From positions 1 to 15,164 of the forward strand of contig CALAOB010000027.1 in assembly GCA_937927445.1 (NCBI GenBank): 15,164 nucleotides of DNA, read 5' to 3'. The stretch is from an uncultured Oribacterium sp. (GTDB taxonomy: Bacteria; Bacillota; Clostridia; Lachnospirales; Lachnospiraceae). The notes below the pieces were generated by a model. That model was not told the DNA's origin. It saw only the letters and a list, made by a program, of their open reading frames with translations, and made no database searches. This document shows positions 1 to 6,553 of this stretch, in pieces. The position numbers were made by a program, and so were the translations under genes. Within the stretch, counting starts at the first letter, position 1; each line of letters starts with the position of its first letter.

Positions 1-21
1 GGGGGCAGGGGGTGTTTGAAG

Positions 22-50
22 ATGCCCGTTTCACAAACGGGCATTTTCTT
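22..50 (+). terminator. Intrinsic terminator of a gene off the left edge
   Basis: A perfect 10-bp stem, ATGCCCGTTT (22-31) and AAACGGGCAT (35-44), closes on a CAC loop and is followed by TTTCTT. This is a compact rho-independent terminator reading rightwards. It probably ends a + strand gene whose coding part lies before the window, and it isolates the frlB operon from that gene. Confidence 0.85.
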
Positions 51-132
51 GTGCTGGATGGTTAAAAAAATAACGATTACCAGCGGTTATACCTGAACTT
101 ATGCAAATTCATGACAAAAAAATAAAAAGTAC

Positions 133-160
133 TTGCTTATTTGTGCTACATGTATATAAT
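133..160 (+). promoter_or_regulatory. Promoter of the frlB/mannose-PTS operon
   Basis: A -35-like TTGCTT (133-138) is separated by 16 bp from a perfect TATAAT (155-160), which puts the start of transcription near 167. The spacer contains the palindrome TACATGTA (147-154). CTTATT (136-141) and AATAAG (158-163) form an inverted repeat spanning the promoter. Either could be an operator for a local repressor, but no regulator gene lies in the window. Confidence 0.6.
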
Positions 161-172
161 AAGTCTCATAAA

Positions 173-192
173 GATATATAATGATATATAAT
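173..192 (+). repeat. Tandem 10-bp repeat in the operon leader
   Basis: GATATATAAT is present twice head to tail (173-182 and 183-192), just after the predicted start site and ahead of the frlB ribosome binding site AAGGAGG (206-212). It may be a second weak -10 region, an unstructured A/U-rich translation enhancer or an operator. The sequence alone does not decide between these. Confidence 0.5.
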
Positions 193-216
193 CAATATCA
201 TTTTTAAGGAGGAATT

Positions 217-1194
217 ATGAGAGAGTTACATGCAACACAGATCAAGACCGCAGTTGAGGCAGTGAAGGCGAGAAAGGAGGTCAATGAGGTTTACTTCGTC
301 GCTTGTGGCGGATCCCAGGCCGTGCTTATGGCCGGACAGTATATGTTCGATAAGGAGAGTGCGATTCCTTCCCACGTATACACCGCGAACGAGTTCGTAT
401 ACGACACACCGAAGCGTCTCAATGAGAATTCCGTCGTGATTTCCTGCTCACATTCCGGAAACACACCGGAGACCGTAGAGGCGACGAAGCTTGCACGTTC
501 CAAGGGTGCCCTTACGATCTGCTTATCCAACCTCGAGGGTTCTCCACTCTGGGAGGCAGCTGAGTACCCTGTTCACTATGACTGGGGTAAGGAAGTAAGC
601 GATTCTGATAAGAACAAGGGTATCCTTTACGGCTTACTGTTCAGCCTTCTTTCCGTACTCGCTCCGGATGCGAAGTGGGATGTATGCCTGAAGGAGCTCG
701 AGAAGCTGACCGATCTTTCCGCACAGGCGAAGGCACAGTACGATGCACAGGCGAAGGCATGGGCGAAGCGCAACAAGCGTGAGAAGACCATCTACACCAT
801 CGGCAGCGGCATCAACTATGGTGAGGTTTACTCCACCGCGATGTGCTGGTTCATGGAGATGCAGTGGATCAACTCCGGATGCATCCACTCCGGTGAGTAC
901 TTCCACGGCCCGTTCGAGGTAACCGATTATGATGTTCCATTCATGCTTGTCAAGTCCATCGGTAACACGAGACACCTCGATGAGCGTGTAGAGAATTTCG
1001 CAAAGAAGTTCACAGAGGATCTGCTCGTACTCGATCAGAAGGATCTCGATCTTTCTACGGTAGCTGATGAGGCAAAGCCTTATGTCGCAGCCATCCTTTC
1101 CGGCGTAGTGATCCGTCACTTCGTAGAGGCGATCGCCTTCGAGCGTGGTCACTCTCTCGATGTTCGTCGTTACATGTGGCAGATGCAGTACTAA
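217..1194 (+). CDS. frlB: FrlB-like fructosamine-6-phosphate deglycase (SIS domain)
   Basis: Predicted cytoplasmic deglycase that splits a 6-phosphorylated Amadori product, such as fructoselysine-6-P, into glucose-6-phosphate and the free amine. The 325-aa protein has two SIS (sugar isomerase) halves. The first carries VYFVACGG (about residues 24-31) and the phosphate-binding loop CSHSGNTPETVEA (about 87-99). The second carries SGEYFHGPFE (about 226-235), which holds the expected catalytic Glu. It ends in a HSLDVRRYMW...Y tail. Length, N-terminus and these motifs match my memory of Bacillus subtilis FrlB (YurP) closely. ATG at 217 has AAGGAGG four bases upstream. It is the first gene of an operon with a mannose-family PTS and no fructosamine kinase, so the substrate probably enters already phosphorylated. 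GfrE- or GfrF-type specificity (glucoselysine-6-P) is equally possible. The exact glycated amine is unknown. Confidence 0.88.
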   Translation: MRELHATQIKTAVEAVKARKEVNEVYFVACGGSQAVLMAGQYMFDKESAIPSHVYTANEFVYDTPKRLNENSVVISCSHSGNTPETVEATKLARSKGALTICLSNLEGSPLWEAAEYPVHYDWGKEVSDSDKNKGILYGLLFSLLSVLAPDAKWDVCLKELEKLTDLSAQAKAQYDAQAKAWAKRNKREKTIYTIGSGINYGEVYSTAMCWFMEMQWINSGCIHSGEYFHGPFEVTDYDVPFMLVKSIGNTRHLDERVENFAKKFTEDLLVLDQKDLDLSTVADEAKPYVAAILSGVVIRHFVEAIAFERGHSLDVRRYMWQMQY

Positions 1195-1218
1195 GATACA
1201 GTACAAAGAGGAAACTAA

Positions 1219-1905
1219 ATGTCGCTTAAACTGGTTATTTTTGATGTAGATGGACTGCTGCTCGATACAGAGCGGGTATGGCAGGATGTATGGTATGATA
1301 CGGCGAGAGACTTCGGGATCGACGACTGGAAGAGAGAGAACTTTCTGAACGTGGTTGGTCGAAGTGGACAGCCGGTGTATGATTACATGGAAGAGCTGTT
1401 CCGTGGACGCTGCTCCACTGAGGAATTCATGGAAGTCGCCCGTCGGAACGGAATGGAGCGCCTGGAGCGCGAGCTTCGTGTGAAACCGGGTGCCGTGGAA
1501 CTCCTGAACTGCATCAAAAAGGCCGGACTTCCGTGTGCGGTAGCCACCGCCACCGGTCGACCACTGACGGAGGAGCGCCTGACACGCTTACAGCTCATAC
1601 AGTACTTTGACTATATCTGCTGTGGAGATGAAGTCGTCGAGCGGAAGCCTTCGCCGGAAGCCTATCTGAAGGTGCTCGCGAAGATGAACACAGCACCGGA
1701 GGATGCACTGGTATTTGAAGACTCGAAGGTGGGCGTCCAGGCAGCCTGGAATGCCGGCATCCCGGTTATCATGGTGCCGGATCTGATGCCGCCGACGGAA
1801 GTCCAGAAGCGACAGGCCATAAAAATCATCGCCTCTCTGGCAGAGGCTGTTCCAATCATAGAAGAATTACGTAAGGATGGTATGAATGATGAAAGATGCA
1901 TTTGA
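1219..1905 (+). CDS. HAD-superfamily sugar-phosphatase/phosphoglucomutase-like hydrolase
   Basis: A 228-aa HAD hydrolase of subfamily IA (beta-phosphoglucomutase/phosphatase type). Motif I is DVDGLLLDTE, with nucleophile D9 and acid/base D11. A helical cap follows. Motif II is the Thr of ATATGR (about 110). Motif III is K in ERKPSPEAY (about 144), and motif IV is FEDSKVG (about 168-169). It should be a soluble Mg-dependent phosphotransferase acting on a small phosphosugar. It starts 24 bases after frlB and overlaps the EIIA gene by 20 bases, so it is co-translated with the uptake system. Possible roles are relieving sugar-phosphate stress or converting a side product of the glycated-sugar pathway. 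The substrate cannot be read from the sequence. Confidence 0.85.
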   Translation: MSLKLVIFDVDGLLLDTERVWQDVWYDTARDFGIDDWKRENFLNVVGRSGQPVYDYMEELFRGRCSTEEFMEVARRNGMERLERELRVKPGAVELLNCIKKAGLPCAVATATGRPLTEERLTRLQLIQYFDYICCGDEVVERKPSPEAYLKVLAKMNTAPEDALVFEDSKVGVQAAWNAGIPVIMVPDLMPPTEVQKRQAIKIIASLAEAVPIIEELRKDGMNDERCI

Positions 1906-2311
1906 TGTACTGATGATTACACATGCAGGATTGTGCAAGGGATATGCAGATGCATTGAAGCTGATCCTGGACATCGACGAGGATGATTTCGGAACGCTTT
2001 CGTTCGAAAACGGAGAGTCGCTGGATGACTTTTCAGAAGAGATCCGTGCGACGATCGAGGAGAAATATAAGGATCGGAATCTGGTTGTCCTTCTGGATCT
2101 TCCGGGAGGCTCGCCGGCGAATACCGCCTTACCGTTCATGAGCTCGTCGAGAAAGCTGATCGCGGGTGTGAATCTCCCGCTGGTACTGGAAATCATGGCA
2201 ATGAAGAAGAGCGGTACGACATGGGAAGAGCTCGACCTGGATGATAGCTGTAAGAGTGCAGCCCAGAGCATCGTACTGTACAACAACTTTTTAAATGGAG
2301 GCAATGTATGA
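1886..2311 (+). CDS. PTS mannose-family EIIA component
   Basis: A 141-aa cytoplasmic EIIA of the mannose/fructose/sorbose family. It takes phosphate from HPr on a His and passes it to EIIB. The N-terminal VLMITHAGLCKGY places the phospho-acceptor His at residue 13 (counting from ATG 1886). LLDLPGGSPAN (about 70-80) is the second family signature. EIIA is not fused to EIIB here, as it is in E. coli ManX. There are two adjacent ATG codons, 1886 and 1889; AAGGATGG (1873-1880) can serve either. The start lies inside the preceding HAD gene, which implies translational coupling. The stop overlaps the EIIB start in the pattern ATGA. The substrate is inferred only from the neighbouring FrlB-like deglycase. 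Confidence 0.9.
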   Translation: MMKDAFDVLMITHAGLCKGYADALKLILDIDEDDFGTLSFENGESLDDFSEEIRATIEEKYKDRNLVVLLDLPGGSPANTALPFMSSSRKLIAGVNLPLVLEIMAMKKSGTTWEELDLDDSCKSAAQSIVLYNNFLNGGNV

Positions 2312-2772
2312 TTAAGTTCGTTCGTGTAGATCATCGTCTTTTACATGGCCAGGTGATTTTCTCCTGGACCAAGCAGGTAGGTACCAATTACATCATCGTC
2401 GCCGATGATAAGGTGCCGAATGATCCGATCAGCATGATGGCGCTCAGCATCGCGAAGCCGGTCGACTGTGAGCTCAGCATCATCCCGTTTTCACAGCTTC
2501 GGAAGCTGGTGGATGAGAATGCAGATAAGAACATCATGATCATCGTGAAGGGACCGGCGGAAGCACTTCAGCTTGCGAAGGAGCTTCCAGAGGTCAGCGA
2601 AATCAACTATGGTGGCGTAGCGAAGAAGGCCGGTTCGAAGGAATACGGTAAGGCCGTGTACTTAAATGAAGCAGAGCTGAAGGCTACCCAGGAACTGATT
2701 TCAATGGGAAAGAAGATTTATATTCAGATGGTGCCGTCCTCCCCGGTCGAGCATGCATCATTTGATAACTGA
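2308..2772 (+). CDS. PTS mannose-family EIIB component
   Basis: A 154-aa EIIB of the mannose/sorbose family, which phosphorylates the incoming sugar held by EIIC/EIID. The signature VRVDHRLLHGQV lies at residues 5-16, with the phospho-His at H13 in the HGQV part. It is unusual only in reading DHRLLHGQV where DDRLIHGQV is common. Length is normal for the family. It overlaps EIIA by 4 bases. After its stop there is a 118-base gap before EIIC, unusually long for this tightly packed operon and holding a nested stem. Confidence 0.92.
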   Translation: MIKFVRVDHRLLHGQVIFSWTKQVGTNYIIVADDKVPNDPISMMALSIAKPVDCELSIIPFSQLRKLVDENADKNIMIIVKGPAEALQLAKELPEVSEINYGGVAKKAGSKEYGKAVYLNEAELKATQELISMGKKIYIQMVPSSPVEHASFDN

Positions 2773-2787
2773 TGATAGAAATATTGA

Positions 2788-2872
2788 GTTATTCGAAATC
2801 AACGATTTGAGTTCCATGCTTCTGCATGAAGCATGTGAGCCCGGCGATTCGTAATGAATGATTTCGAATGAT
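2788..2872 (+). promoter_or_regulatory. Nested stem-loop in the EIIB-EIIC gap
   Basis: ATTCGAAATCA (2791-2801) and TGATTTCGAAT (2859-2869) are a perfect 11-bp inverted repeat, extendable by three pairs with wobbles to 2788/2872. Inside it ACGA (2802-2805) can pair with TCGT (2849-2852). An independent 8-bp hairpin, CATGCTTC (2815-2822) with GAAGCATG (2828-2835), sits at the top. No U-run follows, so it is not a simple terminator. The EIIC ribosome binding site (AAGGAG, 2878-2883) starts 6 bases after the closing stem. An mRNA processing or stability element that sets the ratio of soluble to membrane subunits is plausible. Confidence 0.6.
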
Positions 2873-2890
2873 GAAAGAAGGAGATGTAGT

Positions 2891-3634
2891 ATGCTGATTA
2901 AAGCGATATTACTCGGTTTAGTTGGTATCGTCGGTGTCATCGACTCCAGATTGATCGGACGTCAGAACATCGGCAGACCACTGATCCTGAGTACACTGGC
3001 AGGCCTTGTATTAGGCGATGTCAGACAGGGTGTAATTTTAGGTGCATCCCTGGAACTTATTTCCATGGGATTTGTAGCGATCGGAGCAGCCGGACCACCA
3101 AACATGCAGTTCGGTAGTATCATCGCCACTGCGTTTGCGATTCTTTCCGGAGCCTCTACCGAGGCGGCACTGACCATCGCCGTTCCGGTCGCCGTCATTG
3201 GCGAGTTCCTGAGTGTCATCATGCGAATGGTGATCGCGCAGTTCTCGCACGTGGCAGATAAGGCCATCGAGAACGGACAGTTCAAGAAGGCGATTCATAT
3301 CCACCTCTGGTGGTCCTTCGGCTTCAACGCGCTGGTATATTTCATCCCGATCTTCCTGACCGTTTACTTCGGTACGGATCTGGTGACGAACCTGGTATCC
3401 GCGATTCCGCAGGTCATCACGAACGGCCTTACGGTCGCCGGTAACCTCTTATCCGCGCTCGGATTTGCGATGCTGTTAAGCTCGATGCTGTCGAAGAAGA
3501 TGTTCCCGTACTTCCTTCTCGGCTTCCTGATCGTCGCATATTCCGGCCTCAGCCTGATCGGCGTCACGATGTTCGCCGCAATCCTGGCATTCATCCTAGA
3601 TAAGGTTCTGTATGGAAAGGGGGCAAATGCATAA
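2891..3634 (+). CDS. PTS mannose-family EIIC component
   Basis: A 247-aa integral membrane EIIC of the mannose/sorbose family, very hydrophobic throughout with roughly seven to eight likely membrane segments. Together with EIID it forms the sugar channel. Family-typical features are the GRPLILSTLAGLVLGD stretch near the N-terminus, followed by LGASLELISMGFVAIGAAGPPN. I chose ATG 2891 because AAGGAG (2878-2883) sits seven bases upstream and the protein then starts MLIKAILLG. An in-frame ATG at 2858 would lie inside the structured gap and add 11 polar residues. The stop and the EIID start overlap as TAATG. Confidence 0.92.
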   Translation: MLIKAILLGLVGIVGVIDSRLIGRQNIGRPLILSTLAGLVLGDVRQGVILGASLELISMGFVAIGAAGPPNMQFGSIIATAFAILSGASTEAALTIAVPVAVIGEFLSVIMRMVIAQFSHVADKAIENGQFKKAIHIHLWWSFGFNALVYFIPIFLTVYFGTDLVTNLVSAIPQVITNGLTVAGNLLSALGFAMLLSSMLSKKMFPYFLLGFLIVAYSGLSLIGVTMFAAILAFILDKVLYGKGANA

Positions 3635-4461
3635 TGGAAACTCAGAAAGCATTAAAAAAGGTAAGCGATAAAGACTTACGTAAGGTCTTCCTGCATTCCC
3701 TCGCGATCATGTGCTCATGGAACTATGAGCGTCAGATGCACATGGGCTTCATGTATGGCATGGCGCCGGTGCTTGACAAGCTGTATGCAGATGATGAGGA
3801 GAGAAAGAAGGAAGCGTATCAGCGGCATATGGAGTTCTTTAACTGCACACCGCAGCTGACCCCGTTTATCATGGGCCTCGCCGCTTCCATGGAGGAGCAG
3901 AACGCGAATTCGGAAGAGGGTGAGTTCCAGACCGAGTCGATCTCCATGATCAAGACCAGTTTGATGGGCCCGTTCGCCGGCATCGGTGACAGCTTCTTCC
4001 AGGGCACCATCCGAATCATCACCTTCGGTATCGGCCTTTCGTTCGCGCAGCAGGGCAGCATCCTGGGCCCGATTCTCGCGGTACTGCTGTTCGCGATTCC
4101 GTCACTGCTGTTTGCGTACAATGCAACCTTCTTCGGCTACAAGTCAGGTAATAAATACCTCGCGAAGCTGTACCAGGAAGGTCTCATGGATCGCGTGATG
4201 CACTTCGCATCCATCGTCGGTCTCGCCGTCGTCGGCGGCATGGTGGCCAGCATGGTAAGTATCACCACGCCACTCACGTTCTCGACCGGTGGTACGAACC
4301 TGGTCATCCAGGATATGCTGGATTCCATCATCCCGAAGATGCTTCCTTTCGTATTTACGCTGGGCATCTACAACCTCGTTCAGAAGAAGGTCAATACCAA
4401 TGTCCTGCTGATCGGCATCGTCCTCTTCGGCATGGTCATGGGTGCACTGGGCATTCTTTAA
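3634..4461 (+). CDS. PTS mannose-family EIID component
   Basis: A 275-aa EIID, the second membrane subunit of a mannose-type permease, found only in this PTS family. The N-terminal half is amphipathic and cytoplasmic, with SWNYERQMHMGFMYGMAP (about 28-45) and a PFIMGLAASMEEQ stretch. The signature LMGPFAGIGDS follows (about 110-120). The C-terminal half has several hydrophobic segments. GGAAAGGGGG (3614-3623) lies upstream of the ATG, which overlaps the EIIC stop by one base. It is the last gene of the glycated-sugar operon and is followed by tandem repeats and a terminator-shaped hairpin. Confidence 0.92.
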   Translation: METQKALKKVSDKDLRKVFLHSLAIMCSWNYERQMHMGFMYGMAPVLDKLYADDEERKKEAYQRHMEFFNCTPQLTPFIMGLAASMEEQNANSEEGEFQTESISMIKTSLMGPFAGIGDSFFQGTIRIITFGIGLSFAQQGSILGPILAVLLFAIPSLLFAYNATFFGYKSGNKYLAKLYQEGLMDRVMHFASIVGLAVVGGMVASMVSITTPLTFSTGGTNLVIQDMLDSIIPKMLPFVFTLGIYNLVQKKVNTNVLLIGIVLFGMVMGALGIL

Positions 4462-4503
4462 AAAGAACGATACACTTCTTTAAAAGAGCGATACACTTCT
4501 TTA
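4461..4503 (+). repeat. Two tandem 21-bp repeats after EIID
   Basis: Two copies, 4461-4482 and 4482-4503 (period 21), share the core CGATACACTTCTTTA and differ at one base (GAACG versus GAGCG). The first copy can also fold weakly, AAAGAA with TTCTTT. They abut a run of seven C (4504-4510). The repeats could be a regulator binding site for the ptsH promoter or a slippage product. They match no cre-like consensus that I could fit. Confidence 0.6.
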
Positions 4504-4508
4504 CCCCC

Positions 4509-4530
4509 CCACAGGAAACTGTGGTATACT
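4509..4530 (+). promoter_or_regulatory. Extended -10 promoter of ptsH with overlapping hairpin
   Basis: TGGTATACT (4522-4530) fits an extended -10 element (TGn-TATACT). The -35 is poor: TTTACC (4500-4505) would need a 19-bp spacer. The spacer itself holds CCACAG (4509-4514), a GAAA loop and CTGTGG (4519-4524), a perfect 6-bp inverted repeat that may be an operator. Start of transcription would be near 4537. Confidence 0.45.
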
Positions 4531-4544
4531 CCTGAAAAATATCC

Positions 4545-4612
4545 AGACTTCCTGCATGCATAGTGAATTCGTGATCCGGAAAGCACTATACCGTGCAGGA
4601 AGTTTTGTTTTT
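4545..4612 (+). terminator. Terminator-like hairpin in the ptsH leader (possible attenuator)
   Basis: ACTTCCTGCA (4547-4556) pairs perfectly with TGCAGGAAGT (4594-4603), followed by the U-tract TTTTGTTTTT (4603-4612). Inside, ATAGTG (4560-4565) pairs with CACTAT (4584-4589). This has the form of an intrinsic terminator and may end the EIID operon. However, only 19 bases separate it from the ptsH start, so ptsHI transcripts from any promoter must cross it. Conditional antitermination, or simply weak termination, is implied. Confidence 0.7.
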
Positions 4613-4631
4613 AAAGAAAGGACAGATAGAA

Positions 4632-4889
4632 ATGAAAGAATTTACATATGTGATCAAGGAAGAACTCGGACTGCATGCGAGACCAGCCGGACTGCTGGTG
4701 AAGGAGGCGAAGAAGTTCCAGAGCGCCACCACCCTCGCGGCGAAGGGAAAGACCGCCGCAGCCGGCAAGCTGATCGCCATCATGAGCATGGGCGTGAAGC
4801 AGGGCGATGAGGTGACGGTGCAGGTCGAGGGCCCGGATGAGGATGCGGCCTTCGAGGCGATGGAGAAGTTTTTCCAGGAAAATCTGTAA
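4632..4889 (+). CDS. ptsH: HPr phosphocarrier protein
   Basis: An 85-aa HPr, the small cytoplasmic carrier that moves phosphate from Enzyme I to all EIIA domains. The active site is H15 in GLHARPAGLLV, exactly at the canonical position. The rest of the fold matches, including KGKTAAAGKLIAIMSMG (about 38-54). The residue aligned without gaps to regulatory Ser46 is Lys46, so HPr kinase could not phosphorylate it there. I chose ATG 4632 with AAAGGA (4617-4622). An in-frame GTG at 4593 falls inside the terminator stem and has no ribosome binding site. It is followed after 31 bases by ptsI, forming the general PTS pair. Confidence 0.93.
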   Translation: MKEFTYVIKEELGLHARPAGLLVKEAKKFQSATTLAAKGKTAAAGKLIAIMSMGVKQGDEVTVQVEGPDEDAAFEAMEKFFQENL

Positions 4890-4920
4890 TTCATCGATAT
4901 AGAATCTGAGAGGACAGAAA

Positions 4921-6540
4921 ATGGAAAAGTACATCGGAAAGTCCGTTTATAAGGGAACGGCGATCGGTCCGATCAACGTGTTAAAGAAAAAAGAAGGATT
5001 CGTGAAACGTCAGCACATCGCGGATGTCGCGGCTGAGCTCGAGCGTCTCGAAGCGGCGAAGGAGCAGGCACAGTCCCAGCTCGGCGCACTCTATGAGAAG
5101 GCGCTTCAGGAGGTCGGCGAGGTGAACGCGCAGATCTTCGAGGTGCATCAGATGATGCTCGAGGATGAGGACTACCAGGACGCGATCCACTCGATGATCG
5201 AGACGGAGGAGGTCAATGCGGAGTACGCGGTGGCAGTCACCGGAGACAACTTCGCAGAGATCTTCGCAAATATGGATGATGAATACATGCAGGCACGTTC
5301 TGCGGATGTGAAGGATATCTCGAATCGTCTGATCCGGAACCTGAGCGGCGAGGCAGAGCTTGACTGGGCACATATGGAACCGTCCATCATCGTGGCGGAT
5401 GACCTGACACCGAGTGAAACGGTGCAGATGGATAAGAGCAAGATCCTCGCGTTCGTCACCGTCCATGGCTCGACGAACTCCCATACCGCGATCCTCGCGC
5501 GTATGATGAATATCCCGGCGCTGATCGGCGTACCGATGGAGCTCGATCAGCTTCACTCCGGCACGATGGCCATCGTCGATGGCAAGGATGCCGTGTTCTG
5601 TGTGGACCCGGATGAGGCGGCGATTGCCGCGGCCCGGGAGATGCAGGCGAAGGCAGCCGAGCAGAAGCAGCTGCTCGCGACCTATAAGGGACGCCCTTCG
5701 GTGACGAAGAGTGGACGAAAGATAAACGTCTATGCGAACATCGGAAGTGTTTCGGATGTCGCGTATGTGCAGGAAAATGACGCGGAGGGCATCGGCCTCT
5801 TCCGAAGTGAGTTCCTGTATCTCGGAAAGACCGCGTTGCCGGACGAGAATGAGCAGTTTAACGCGTACCGTCAGGTGCTTCAGATGATGGGCGGAAAGAA
5901 GGTCATCATCCGCACGCTCGACATCGGTGCGGATAAGAATGTCGATTACCTCGGACTCGGAAAGGAAGACAACCCGGCGATGGGCTATCGTGCGATCCGA
6001 ATCTGCCTCAAGCAGCCGGATGTGTTCAAGACACAGCTTCGTGCACTGCTTCGGGCGGCGAAGTACGGAAACCTCGCCATCATGTATCCGATGATCATCT
6101 CGACCGACGAGGTGCTTCGGATCAAGGAGATCGTTGCAGAAGTTGCGGCAGAGCTCGAAAGCGAGCACATCCCGTATGCAATTCCGGAGCAGGGCATCAT
6201 GATCGAGACCCCGGCGGCGGTGATGATCTGTGAGGAGCTGGCGCAGCTGGTGGATTTCTTCAGCATTGGCACCAACGACCTCACGCAGTATACACTTGCG
6301 ATTGATCGCCAGAATGAAAAGCTGGACGATTTCTATAATCCTCATCATGAGGCGGTTCTTCGGATGATTCAGATGACCATCGATGGCGCGCATAAGGCAG
6401 GCAAGTGGGCCGGCATCTGCGGTGAGCTGGGTGCGGACACGACCCTGACGGAGCGCTTCGTCGAGATGGGCATCGACGAGCTGAGCGTCGCACCATCCAT
6501 GGTGCTCAGCGTGCGCAGTAAGATTTGTGAGATGGAATAA
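4921..6540 (+). CDS. ptsI: PTS Enzyme I (PEP-protein phosphotransferase)
   Basis: A 539-aa Enzyme I, which autophosphorylates with PEP and donates to HPr. The N-terminal part contains the phospho-His domain with NSHTAILAR, active His at residue 188. The C-terminal PEP-binding barrel shows GIGLFRSEFLYL, RTLDIGADK, GIMIETPAAVMI and FSIGTNDLTQYTLA. The catalytic Cys is C500 in GICGELGAD. It is slightly shorter than the usual 570 or so residues, but all core motifs are present. GAGAGGA (about 4908-4914) precedes the ATG. It supplies phosphate to both the mannose-type PTS upstream and the NagE/Crr pair downstream. Confidence 0.96.
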   Translation: MEKYIGKSVYKGTAIGPINVLKKKEGFVKRQHIADVAAELERLEAAKEQAQSQLGALYEKALQEVGEVNAQIFEVHQMMLEDEDYQDAIHSMIETEEVNAEYAVAVTGDNFAEIFANMDDEYMQARSADVKDISNRLIRNLSGEAELDWAHMEPSIIVADDLTPSETVQMDKSKILAFVTVHGSTNSHTAILARMMNIPALIGVPMELDQLHSGTMAIVDGKDAVFCVDPDEAAIAAAREMQAKAAEQKQLLATYKGRPSVTKSGRKINVYANIGSVSDVAYVQENDAEGIGLFRSEFLYLGKTALPDENEQFNAYRQVLQMMGGKKVIIRTLDIGADKNVDYLGLGKEDNPAMGYRAIRICLKQPDVFKTQLRALLRAAKYGNLAIMYPMIISTDEVLRIKEIVAEVAAELESEHIPYAIPEQGIMIETPAAVMICEELAQLVDFFSIGTNDLTQYTLAIDRQNEKLDDFYNPHHEAVLRMIQMTIDGAHKAGKWAGICGELGADTTLTERFVEMGIDELSVAPSMVLSVRSKICEME

Positions 6541-6553
6541 GGGAGTAGGAATC

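Noticed and set aside
2858..2890. Longer EIIC starting at ATG 2858
   Set aside because: It lies inside the inverted repeat and adds a charged stretch ahead of the first membrane segment. ATG 2891 has a proper AAGGAG site.
4461..4503. CRISPR-like repeats or cre sites
   Set aside because: There are only two copies with no spacer, and the bases around the central CG do not fit the cre consensus.
4593..4631. Longer HPr starting at GTG 4593
   Set aside because: The extension would be translated from within the terminator stem and has no ribosome binding site. ATG 4632 places His15 at the canonical position.
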